DNA from: UBA5734 sp964528645 | Lineage (GTDB): Bacteria; Bacillota; Clostridia; Saccharofermentanales; UBA5734 | Reading direction: 5' to 3' | NCBI GenBank assembly: GCA_964528645.1 | Contig: CAZGSR010000044.1 | Location: 1-19,096, forward strand | Length of the DNA stretch: 19,096 nucleotides | Shown here: piece after piece, positions 6,596-13,139 of the stretch | How positions within the stretch are numbered: the first letter of the stretch is position 1 | Layout of the letters: every line of letters begins with the position of its first letter | Translations under genes and position numbers: made by a program | The notes under the pieces: generated by a model | The model's input: only the letters and a program-made list of their open reading frames with translations | What the model was told of the DNA's origin: nothing | Databases searched by the model: none

Positions 6596-7771
6596 TCAAT
6601 AGTTTTCCTTACGGACTTCGAAGTAGCACTGGGCAAAGCCGCAGACAGGGCATTGCTCGGGGGCCTTCTTGCCCATGATCAGGTGTCCGCAGATGCGGCA
6701 TTCCCACATGGTCATTTCGCCCTTTTCAAATACTTGCTGCATTTCGATGTTCTTCAGCAGGGCACGATAGCGTTCTTCATGAGCTTTTTCGATTGCTCCA
6801 ACAGCACGGAAACGGGCAGCCAGGTCCGGGAAGCCTTCTTCCTCAGCGTCTTTGGCAAATCGGTCGTACATGTCGGTCCATTCATAGTGTTCGCCCTCAG
6901 CGGCAGCCAGGAGGTTTTCAGCTGTGCTATTGATGTGTCCCAGTGCACCATACCAGATGCGGGCATGTTCTTGTTCATTGCGAGCGGTCTGGAGGAAAAT
7001 CTCAGCCAGTTGGTCGTAACCTTCACGCTGGGCGACTCCGGCGAAATAGGTGTATTTGTTGCGAGCCTGGCTTTCACCGGCAAAGGCTTCGGCGAGGTTC
7101 TTCTCGGTTTTTGTACCGGTGTAGGGATTGGGGGCAGCTACTTTTTTCTCTTCAATGCGTTCAAAAGCAGAAGCCGGGGCTTTGCAGACGGGACAGACGA
7201 ATCCGGCAGGCAGTTCACCTTCAAAGATGAATCCACAGACGGTGCAACGATATTTGGGCATGATTTTTTCCTCCTTGATTGTGCTCTCCGGGATGAGCTG
7301 GAGCAGCCGCTCAAGGGCTGCGATGGGGAAGCCTTCGGCCTGGGGCTTGTTTTTCAAATCCAGAAGCAAGGTGCGGACATTGGGACTTTGTGGCAGCAGG
7401 TAGCCGGCCTCCCGCAGGATGTCCTCGGTCATCAACTGGCTGGACTGGCGGATCGACTCGGCCAGCTGGCGCTCGACGGGATCTTGCGCTTGAGCAACCA
7501 CGGTGGCGGCAGCCTGAGCCTGGGCCACGCGGTCCTCGGCCAGGTCGAACAGTGTCTGGCGCATACTGGTCTTCTTTTCCTGTTGGGGTGGATAGTCATC
7601 CGGAACCAGGGAAATGGCATGCGATGGGCACGCATCGACACAAAGCCGGCAGCCAGACAGGCATTTGCTGGCATCGATCTGGCCAGTTTCTGTGTCAGTG
7701 GCACCGGTCGGGCAGACATACAGGCAGAGACAGTCTTTGGTACAGAGTCTGACGTTTCTTACAGCGTGCAT
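6596..7771 (-). CDS. Ferredoxin-rubrerythrin fusion protein
   Basis: One 391-aa reading frame carries five parts. Residues 1-57 hold a two-cluster ferredoxin (C10, C14, C16, C20-P and C37, C41, C44, C48-P). Residues 65-165 are a helical linker. Residues 171-205 are a rubredoxin (C176, C179, C193, C196). Next is a rubrerythrin diiron domain (NLAEAFAGESQARNKYTYFA, NEQEHAR, AIEKAHEERY), and last a C-terminal rubredoxin-like domain (CRICG, CPVCG). Rubrerythrins reduce hydrogen peroxide with electrons from rubredoxin or ferredoxin in the anaerobe cytoplasm; here the electron chain would be built in. A perfect SD (AAGGAGG, 8 nt) precedes an internal Met171, so a normal 221-aa rubrerythrin may also be made. 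The first ATG has GGAGGT at 8 nt. It lies 6 bp after the rubredoxin gene and is its operon partner. Confidence 0.85.
   Translation of the reverse strand: MHAVRNVRLCTKDCLCLYVCPTGATDTETGQIDASKCLSGCRLCVDACPSHAISLVPDDYPPQQEKKTSMRQTLFDLAEDRVAQAQAAATVVAQAQDPVERQLAESIRQSSQLMTEDILREAGYLLPQSPNVRTLLLDLKNKPQAEGFPIAALERLLQLIPESTIKEEKIMPKYRCTVCGFIFEGELPAGFVCPVCKAPASAFERIEEKKVAAPNPYTGTKTEKNLAEAFAGESQARNKYTYFAGVAQREGYDQLAEIFLQTARNEQEHARIWYGALGHINSTAENLLAAAEGEHYEWTDMYDRFAKDAEEEGFPDLAARFRAVGAIEKAHEERYRALLKNIEMQQVFEKGEMTMWECRICGHLIMGKKAPEQCPVCGFAQCYFEVRKENY
7259..7276 (-). promoter_or_regulatory. Internal ribosome site and second start inside the fusion gene
   Basis: AAGGAGG (minus strand, 7270-7276) lies 8 nt before an in-frame ATG (7259-7261) that begins MPKYRCTVCG, the usual N-terminus of a clostridial-type rubrerythrin. 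It is a better ribosome site than that of the full-length start. This suggests either dual translation or a recent loss of a stop codon between two genes. Confidence 0.65.
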
Positions 7772-7777
7772 ATGATC

Positions 7778-8455
7778 TTACCTCCGTGCGACTGCAGCGA
7801 TTTTCAGGCGCGGCACTTTGCAGACCGGACAGATCTCAGGCGCATCGTCGCCGATGTAGATAAATCCGCAGATTTCACAGACGTAAGTCTTGGCTGCTGC
7901 GATCGCCTCCGGCTGCTGCTCGAACTGGGCCAGATGGCCATTTTGCATCCGGGCTACCTTCTCTGCCCACGTCAGGGCGCGGAGGGTGCCGCGATCAGCC
8001 AGCTCAGAGGCCTGGGCATAGGCTGCCGCAAAGGCGCCATTGAGCTGGCTGTTGTTCACATCCGCCAAGCCAGAAAGGCTGGCGGTTTCTGGTTTGGCTG
8101 CGTTGGCTTGATAGAAGGCGGCCAGTTCTGAGAACAGCTGGGATTCCTCGGGCCGATATTGCTTCTCGCACCCCTTGGCCAGGTTGGTAAAAAGGGCACC
8201 CAGGGCAGCGGCAGAGAGCTCGCCAAGTTCAGTTGAGCTGGTACGACTGGATGTGGCCGCGGATTGAGCTGGCTTTGCTGCAGAAGCTGGCTTTGCCTCC
8301 TGCAGGCGGAATTCGGACTTGGCTGCCCGGCACCAGGGGCAGCGCCAGTCGTCTGGCAATTGCTCCCACAGGGTTCCAGCAGCAAAACCTGCTTCCGGGA
8401 TGCCGGTGGCCTCATCGTAGATGAAGCCACAAATGGAACAGACATATTTTCGCAT
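7778..8455 (-). CDS. Rubredoxin - helical domain - rubredoxin-like protein
   Basis: The 225-aa protein begins with a full rubredoxin (C6, C9, C39, C42; YVCSICGFIYDE, DDWRCPWC). A low-complexity Ala/Ser/Pro linker (about residues 52-76) follows, then a helical region of about 110 residues (NLAKGCEKQYRPEESQLFSELAAFYQ, ALTWAEKVARMQNGHLAQFE) and a short C-terminal rubredoxin-like domain (YVCEICGFIY, CPVCK). The helical part looks like a shrunken ferritin/rubrerythrin-type bundle, but I see no pair of ExxH motifs, so a diiron site is doubtful. It probably passes electrons to the adjacent rubrerythrin. SD AAGGAGGT lies upstream of the ATG, and a Fur/PerR-like box lies just before that. It is first in a two-gene operon. 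Confidence 0.8.
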   Translation of the reverse strand: MRKYVCSICGFIYDEATGIPEAGFAAGTLWEQLPDDWRCPWCRAAKSEFRLQEAKPASAAKPAQSAATSSRTSSTELGELSAAALGALFTNLAKGCEKQYRPEESQLFSELAAFYQANAAKPETASLSGLADVNNSQLNGAFAAAYAQASELADRGTLRALTWAEKVARMQNGHLAQFEQQPEAIAAAKTYVCEICGFIYIGDDAPEICPVCKVPRLKIAAVARR

Positions 8456-8484
8456 GGACGTGACCTCCTTTCATTCAATTTAAC

Positions 8485-8503
8485 AATCATCATTCTCATT
8501 ATC
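8485..8503 (-). promoter_or_regulatory. Fur/PerR-like box before the rubredoxin-rubrerythrin operon
   Basis: On the minus strand GATAATGAGAATGATGATT matches the 19-bp Fur consensus GATAATGATAATCATTATC at 15 positions. It lies 30 bp upstream of the ATG and overlaps a GATAAT that could be the -10. PerR of the same family represses rubrerythrin genes in clostridia, so PerR is the likely regulator by function. The next 10 bp upstream contain a short palindrome, AACATATGTT (8504-8513). Confidence 0.6.
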
Positions 8504-8572
8504 AACATATGTTCATAATAATTTTACAATAATCTGATGTTTCACATGCATAAAACGGAAACCTGAAGCATG

Positions 8573-8603
8573 AAAAAACCAGGCATGTAAAACCTGGCTT
8601 TTT
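8573..8603 (-). terminator. Rho-independent terminator of the xylose operon
   Basis: Read on the minus strand, CCAGG, a 9-nt loop and CCTGG, extended by A/T pairs, are followed by TTTTTT. It lies about 80 bp past the xylB stop codon. The plus strand also has a T-rich tail, so it could stop transcription from either side. Confidence 0.7.
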
Positions 8604-8681
8604 CATTTTTTTCTTTGATTCCCGACAGATTGAAGAGGACCGTTTTGCCAGCAAGGCAGGTTATCTGCGATGAGTGATCAT

Positions 8682-10208
8682 TTACTCGGCAAAGCTCCAT
8701 TTCAAGGCATCGTACATCCGAACATAGGTGTGATAGAGCTTGTCATAGGTCTGCCGGTGCTCCGGATTGGGCAGGGTCTCGCTTTCCTGCTGGATCAGGG
8801 GAACCGTGGCAGCCAGGTCAGGCCAGATTCCGATCGCTACACCGGCGACGAGAGCGGCGCCGAAGGAGCCTCCTTCCGCACTGCCGTAGACGGTGTGGAC
8901 CGGAAGGCCAAAGACATCGGCGATGATCTGGCGCCAGAGCGGGCTGGCTGCGCCACCGCCGGCGAGGACGACGTCGCCCGACTCGCTCTTCAGCTGGGGA
9001 TCAGCGCTGACCGTCAGGTCGTAGACCTGGCGCAGGGAATAAGCGACGCCTTCGAGGACAGAGCGGGCAAAATGGCCCTTTTTGTGATGCGAAGTCAGGC
9101 CGATAAAACCACCGCGAGCCGCTGGGTCGTTGATCGGACAACGTTCACCGGTCAGGTAGGGCAGGAAAATCAAACCTTCGGCACCGGCCGGCGTCGCAGC
9201 CGCCGCTTCGTCAAGCAGGGCAAAGGCGCTGCGTCCCTGCTGCTTGCCTTTTTCAATCTCATGATCTCCGAGCGCCTCGCGAAACCAGTGGTAGGAACCG
9301 GCAGCCGCCAGGGTCACGCCCATGGCCGTGAAAGTGTCCGGAGAGTTGCCACGGAACAGCTGCAGGCTGCCCTGGGGATTGGGCATGAATGATGGCAAGG
9401 CCATCGCAACCACACCAGACGTGCCCAGGGTGACTGCCACGCGGCCTGGCTTGTAAAGTCCCAGTCCTGTGGTCGAGATCACGGCGTCTCCCCCACCGCC
9501 ACAGACCGGGATGCCGGCAGCCAGACCTGTTGCAGCTGCGGCATCCGCCGTGACCGCACCCGTCAGGGCACTGGACTCGACCACAGGCGGAAACACCGCG
9601 GGATCAAGCCCGACTTTTTCGATCAGGCCGGTGTGCCAGACCTTGTTCTGGACGTCAAAAAAGCCAAAACCGGATGCGTCCGAGACTTCTGTGGCAATTT
9701 CGCCGGTCAGGCAGTAGCGGATGTAGTCCTTAGGGTTGATGACTACCCGGGTCCGGGCATAGTGTTCAGGCTCATTCTGCTTGAGCCAGAGGATTTTCCC
9801 ACCCGTGTAACCGGTGAGCATCTGATTGTTGGTCATGCCGAGAAGGCCGTCAAGACCACCCGCTGCGGTTGTGATCTCCTGACACTGGCTCTCGGTTCGC
9901 TGGTCATTCCAGAGGATCGCTTCGCGAACCACCTGGTTCTGGTCATCCAGCGCAACCATGCCATGCATCTGGCCAGACAGGCCGATCGCGGCGATGGTCG
10001 TTCCAGTCAAGCTGGCCAGAACTGTTTTCAGGGCCTGGACGGTACCAGCCCACCAGTCTGCTGGATCTTGCTGCGTCCAACCGGGCCGGGGCGAGTGGAG
10101 CGGATAGCTTTCGACGGCGGTGGCCAGGATCTGGCCCTCTATGGAGAGGGCCAGGACTTTGACACCTGAAGTGCCCACATCAATGCCGATCAAACAGTTT
10201 TTTCCCAT
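8682..10208 (-). CDS. xylB: Xylulokinase
   Basis: The 508-aa FGGY-family kinase phosphorylates D-xylulose to xylulose 5-phosphate with ATP in the cytoplasm. Visible family marks are the N-terminal phosphate loop IGIDVGTSGVK (residues 7-17), the substrate-site segment GLSGQMHGMVALD typical of xylulokinases, WNDQRT, PKDYIRYCLTGE, EVSDASGFGFFDV, the second-domain nucleotide segment GGGGDAVISTTGLG, and LAGGGAASPLWRQI near the C-terminus. Length is normal for XylB. It starts 52 bp after the xylA stop, with AGGAGAAGAGGT upstream of the ATG, so it is the last gene of the lacI-xylA-xylB unit and ends at the terminator at 8573-8603. Confidence 0.96.
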   Translation of the reverse strand: MGKNCLIGIDVGTSGVKVLALSIEGQILATAVESYPLHSPRPGWTQQDPADWWAGTVQALKTVLASLTGTTIAAIGLSGQMHGMVALDDQNQVVREAILWNDQRTESQCQEITTAAGGLDGLLGMTNNQMLTGYTGGKILWLKQNEPEHYARTRVVINPKDYIRYCLTGEIATEVSDASGFGFFDVQNKVWHTGLIEKVGLDPAVFPPVVESSALTGAVTADAAAATGLAAGIPVCGGGGDAVISTTGLGLYKPGRVAVTLGTSGVVAMALPSFMPNPQGSLQLFRGNSPDTFTAMGVTLAAAGSYHWFREALGDHEIEKGKQQGRSAFALLDEAAAATPAGAEGLIFLPYLTGERCPINDPAARGGFIGLTSHHKKGHFARSVLEGVAYSLRQVYDLTVSADPQLKSESGDVVLAGGGAASPLWRQIIADVFGLPVHTVYGSAEGGSFGAALVAGVAIGIWPDLAATVPLIQQESETLPNPEHRQTYDKLYHTYVRMYDALKWSFAE

Positions 10209-10260
10209 GGTCGTACCTCTTCTCCTGGTCTTCTAAGCCAATCCAGAATCAGCTCTCATT

Positions 10261-11574
10261 TTAGCCGATGATCAGCGAATTGATGATCGCTTCGAGGTAT
10301 TCCTGGCGGCCGGACCCGACTGTGACATCGCCCATGGCAAGGGCTTGGGCCTCGAGTTCCTGGATCGTGGCCTGGCCTTTGATGATCTTCTGGCCCAGCT
10401 CAGACTGCCAGCTGGCATAACGATCGGCCACGAACTGGGCAATCCGGCCATCTTTTTCGATCCGGTCAGCCAGGATCAGGCCGAGGGCAAAGGTGTCCAT
10501 GCCGGCGATGTAACCGGCAAAAATGTCTTCCAGCGTGTTGGAGGCGCGTCGGATCTTGGCGTCGAAGTTGAGGCCCCCATTGGTAAATCCACCTGCCGCC
10601 AGGACTTCACTCATGCAGCCGATTGCATCATAGAGGTTGGTCGGGAATTGGTCGGTGTCCCAGCCGAGCAGCATGTCGCCCTGGTTGGCGTCGATCGAAC
10701 CGAAGAAGCCGGTTTCGCGAGCCAGGCGCAGTTCATGCTGGAAGGTGTGGCCAGCCAGAGTTGCATGGTTGGCTTCGATGTTAAGCTTGAAATCCTTGTC
10801 AAGGCCATAGTGACGCAAGAAGCCGATGACGGTGGCGCTGTCGAAATCATACTGGTGCTTGGTCGGTTCCTTTGGCTTGGGTTCGACGTAGAAATCGCCG
10901 GTGAAGCCGATGCTGCGACCATAGTCGACGGCGAGGCGCATCAGGCGGGCCAGGTTGTCGAGCTCGAGGCCCATGTTGGTGTTGAGGATGGTTTCGTAGC
11001 CTTCACGGCCACCCCAAAAGACATAACCGGTGCCGCCAAGTTTGACAGTCAGTTCGAGGGCTTTCTTGATCTGGGCCGCTGCAAAGGTGAAGACGTCGAC
11101 ATTGGGCGAGGTGCCAGCGCCGCTCGCGTAGCGGGGATTGGAGAAGCAATTGGCCGTGCCCCAGAGCAGTTTCTTGTTGTATTTTTTCTGTAAATCGAGC
11201 AGCAGGTCGCTGATTTCGTCGAGGCGGGCGTTGGATTCGGCCAGGGTGGCAGCTTCCGGTGCAATGTCGCGGTCGTGGAAGCAGTAGTAGTCAATACCGA
11301 GCTTGTCCATCAGCTCGAAAGCGGCATAGGCTTTGTTTTTCGCGCTTTCCATCGGGTCGGATGAGCCGTAGGATTTGTCGATGGTCCCGACACCGAACAT
11401 GTCGGCGCCACCGGAAACCATGGTGTGCCAATAGGACATGGCGAATTTGAGATGGTCACGCATGGTCTTACCGGCGATGACCTGGTCAGGGTTGTAGAAG
11501 CGGAATGCGAGGGGGTTCTTGCTGTCTTTGCCTTCATAAGCGATCTTCGGGATGTTGGGATAAAATTCGTTCAT
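10261..11574 (-). CDS. xylA: Xylose isomerase
   Basis: The 437-aa protein interconverts D-xylose and D-xylulose using two divalent metals. All signature parts are present: FHDRD (His100, Asp103, catalytic), VFWGGREGYE (185-194), EPKPKEPTKHQYD (Glu231, Lys233), IEANHA (Glu267, His270), and DANQGD with WDTDQFP (Asp295, Asp306, Asp308). It matches the long (class II) type of Firmicutes and Bacteroides, about 438 aa. The reading frame is open 22 codons further upstream, to 11640. The ATG at 11574 is chosen because it has AAAGAGGT at 7 nt, gives the family's usual N-terminus, and leaves the operator at 11597-11612 outside the coding region. It follows the lacI-type gene by about 100 bp. Confidence 0.97.
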   Translation of the reverse strand: MNEFYPNIPKIAYEGKDSKNPLAFRFYNPDQVIAGKTMRDHLKFAMSYWHTMVSGGADMFGVGTIDKSYGSSDPMESAKNKAYAAFELMDKLGIDYYCFHDRDIAPEAATLAESNARLDEISDLLLDLQKKYNKKLLWGTANCFSNPRYASGAGTSPNVDVFTFAAAQIKKALELTVKLGGTGYVFWGGREGYETILNTNMGLELDNLARLMRLAVDYGRSIGFTGDFYVEPKPKEPTKHQYDFDSATVIGFLRHYGLDKDFKLNIEANHATLAGHTFQHELRLARETGFFGSIDANQGDMLLGWDTDQFPTNLYDAIGCMSEVLAAGGFTNGGLNFDAKIRRASNTLEDIFAGYIAGMDTFALGLILADRIEKDGRIAQFVADRYASWQSELGQKIIKGQATIQELEAQALAMGDVTVGSGRQEYLEAIINSLIIG

Positions 11575-11596
11575 GGGATACCTCTTTTCTATCATT

Positions 11597-11612
11597 TCGT
11601 GCTCGAGCACGA
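11597..11612. promoter_or_regulatory. 16-bp palindromic operator before xylA
   Basis: TCGTGCTCGAGCACGA is a perfect palindrome with a CG centre step typical of LacI-family sites, 22 bp upstream of the xylA ATG. The same 16 bp occur at the regulator promoter (12780-12795) and I saw no third copy. No strong promoter precedes it, so it may act as a roadblock or on a weak promoter. Confidence 0.8.
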
Positions 11613-11676
11613 CGCGGGCAAATAAAAAATTCTTTCTCACTGGTGGGGCGAATGGCTACTCGATCTGTTTTCCTGA

Positions 11677-12738
11677 TCATCTCCTTTGCTCGGCTGGTTC
11701 TGGTGGGCTGATGAAATGTTCGCGGATGTAGATTTCGCTGCGGGTGATCGTTTCTGCCGGGGGCAACGTGCCGTCCAGCAGGTATTCGAACAAGTATTGG
11801 ACCGGCTTGTAGCCTTGCTCGAAAGGCTGCTGGCCGATGGTGACTGCGATGGTGCCGCTTTCGAGGTACCGTTTCTCTGCGGCGGTCAAATCATGACAGA
11901 TGATCTGGATCTGGCCGGAGCGGCCAGCGGCCTCGATGGCCCGGGCTGCACCGGTGACGCCGCCAGCGGTCAGATACAGCGCTGACAGACCGGGCTCTTG
12001 CGCCAGCAGGTTGCGGGTCAGGTCAAAGGCGGTCAAGTCATCGTCATTGGTCTCGAGGACATCGAGGATGTTTATATATGGGCAGTGCTGCCGGATCACT
12101 TGGGTGAAACCGTGGATGCGCTGATTGTGGCCCAGCATCTGCACGGAGCCTGTGAGAATCGCTACACGGGTCGGCTCATGGTGGCTGAGAAGACGCAGAA
12201 CCCCTGCAGCAGTTGCTCCACTGCGCCAGTAATCGTTGCCAACAAACCCCAGTCGTTTGCCATCGGTCAAGTCAGTGTTGAAGGTGATGACCGGGATGTT
12301 TTTCTCGGCCAGTTCGTCGAGCAGCATGACAACATCCGGATGGTTGATCGGTACGATGGCCAGGCCATGGATGCCGCCGGCCACCAATTCGCGGACCTGA
12401 GCAACCTGGGTTTTGGCGTCGAACCCCTTCATGGACCGGATCTCCAGAGTCAGTCCGAAATCTTCATAGGTCTTGGCAGCGGCTTGCAGTCCTTGTTCGA
12501 TGTCGAGGAAAAAGTCGTTGCCGACTGAGGGCATCTGGACGCCAATGCGCAAAGGTGATTTGCGGATACTGAGCATCTTGCCGGCGCGGTTGGAGCGGTA
12601 ACCAAGTTCAGTGGCGATTTTGAGGATGCGTGCCTTCAGGTCCGGATCGATCCCATAGCGGTCGTTCAAGGCCCGGTCGACGGTTCCCCGTGACACGCCA
12701 GCCAGATCGGCTATCTGTTTGATCGATACGTTGGCCAT
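11677..12738 (-). CDS. LacI family regulator of the xylose genes
   Basis: The 353-aa protein begins with the LacI helix-turn-helix (VSIKQIADLAGVSRGTVDRALND, residues 4-26) and hinge (ELGYRSNRAGKML). A periplasmic-binding-protein-like sugar-sensing domain follows (LRIGVQMPSVGNDFFLDIEQGLQAAA, GIHGLAIVPINHPDVV, ITFNTDL, GFVGNDYWRSGATAAG, IGQQPFEQGYKPVQYLFEYLLDG). This sensor resembles the ribose/xylose-binding group. It probably represses xylA-xylB and itself, released by a pentose or its product. Its promoter at 12805-12832 carries the palindromic operator at the start site. The SD is weak (AAAGG about 12 nt upstream). It heads the unit xylR-type regulator, xylA, xylB. It is not the ROK-type XylR of Bacillus. 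The ligand is inferred from context only. Confidence 0.9.
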   Translation of the reverse strand: MANVSIKQIADLAGVSRGTVDRALNDRYGIDPDLKARILKIATELGYRSNRAGKMLSIRKSPLRIGVQMPSVGNDFFLDIEQGLQAAAKTYEDFGLTLEIRSMKGFDAKTQVAQVRELVAGGIHGLAIVPINHPDVVMLLDELAEKNIPVITFNTDLTDGKRLGFVGNDYWRSGATAAGVLRLLSHHEPTRVAILTGSVQMLGHNQRIHGFTQVIRQHCPYINILDVLETNDDDLTAFDLTRNLLAQEPGLSALYLTAGGVTGAARAIEAAGRSGQIQIICHDLTAAEKRYLESGTIAVTIGQQPFEQGYKPVQYLFEYLLDGTLPPAETITRSEIYIREHFISPPEPAEQRR

Positions 12739-12779
12739 GAAGAGCTCGCCTTTCAGTTTTGAAACGTTCAGTCGCGAAA

Positions 12780-12795
12780 TCGTGCTCGAGCACGA
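12780..12795. promoter_or_regulatory. 16-bp palindromic operator at the lacI-type gene promoter
   Basis: TCGTGCTCGAGCACGA again, identical to 11597-11612. It begins 9 bp after the -10 hexamer on the minus strand, covering about +3 to +18, where a bound repressor would block transcription. This indicates autoregulation by the gene's own product. Confidence 0.8.
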
Positions 12796-12804
12796 CTTGA
12801 TTCG

Positions 12805-12832
12805 ATTATAGCGCGTGGAAGGGGGATGTCAA
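12805..12832 (-). promoter_or_regulatory. Sigma-A promoter of the xylose regulator/operon
   Basis: Minus-strand TTGACA (12827-12832), a 16-bp spacer, then TATAAT (12805-12810): both hexamers are perfect. It is probably the main promoter for regulator, xylA and xylB together, since no comparable promoter is visible in the lacI-xylA gap. Confidence 0.85.
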
Positions 12833-12912
12833 GAGGCGCGCCGATGCAGCGTGGTTGGAATTTAGCAGTGGCATCTCGGGGTTGAGATCATATATTTCGA
12901 CTAGGATTGCAT

Positions 12913-12964
12913 AATGGAACATATGTTAATAGAAACCTATGTTATATATAACATAGGTTCCATT
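12913..12964. repeat. Three-armed inverted repeat including a perfect 26-bp palindrome
   Basis: Positions 12934-12959 are a perfect 26-bp palindrome (arm AACCTATGTTATA). The right arm extended (12949-12964, TAACATAGGTTCCATT) also pairs with a third segment at 12913-12928 (AATGGAACATATGTTA) at 15 of 16 positions. The right arm can therefore pair with either of two partners, and the two left arms resemble each other as a direct repeat. No U-run follows. Operator cluster or mobile-element remnant are both possible. Confidence 0.75.
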
Positions 12965-13070
12965 GCGCAAATCTCCAAATAACACTCTACACTCATTTCT
13001 CATCTTATGTCCTATATTTGTGCACTTGTTTGCGTTTTTACCATCTTAATACGTGCAAATAATCACATTT

Positions 13071-13100
13071 TTAGCACTTATTAACGCAATGTGTTATACT
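13071..13100 (+). promoter_or_regulatory. Putative promoter of the AAA ATPase gene
   Basis: TTAGCA (13071-13076), an 18-bp spacer, then TATACT (13095-13100), preceded by TG at the extended -10 position (TGT-TATACT). It implies a start near 13107 and a leader of about 33 nt, which excludes the upstream in-frame ATG at 13053. Confidence 0.55.
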
Positions 13101-13139
13101 GTGCCTAGCGCTGATTCTATTCGAAAAGAGGTCCGGGAT

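Larger units (their letters stand above)
12834..13139. other. AT-rich intergenic region before the AAA ATPase gene
   Basis: About 300 bp without a supported gene. It holds the three-armed inverted repeat at 12913-12964 and the promoter at 13071-13100. It also has two similar segments, GCACTTGTTTGCG (starting 13022) and GCACTTATTAACG (starting 13074). Base composition is clearly richer in A/T than the xylose operon. I see no RNA gene or tRNA in it. Confidence 0.6.

Noticed and set aside
6554..8131. 525-codon open frame on the plus strand opposite the rubrerythrin operon
   Set aside because: It has no recognisable family, no ribosome site, and lies antisense to genes with complete metal motifs on the minus strand; high GC favours such long shadow frames.
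8504..8513. AACATATGTT palindrome, also partly seen at 12918-12927
   Set aside because: Short AT-rich palindromes are expected by chance; the two places share no regulator or gene type.
11575..11640. Upstream ATG extending xylose isomerase by 22 residues
   Set aside because: The extension would be translated through the operator palindrome and lacks family similarity; the ATG at 11574 has a proper ribosome site.
13053..13139. Upstream ATG adding 29 residues to the AAA ATPase
   Set aside because: A likely promoter lies inside this stretch and the ribosome site precedes the ATG at 13140.
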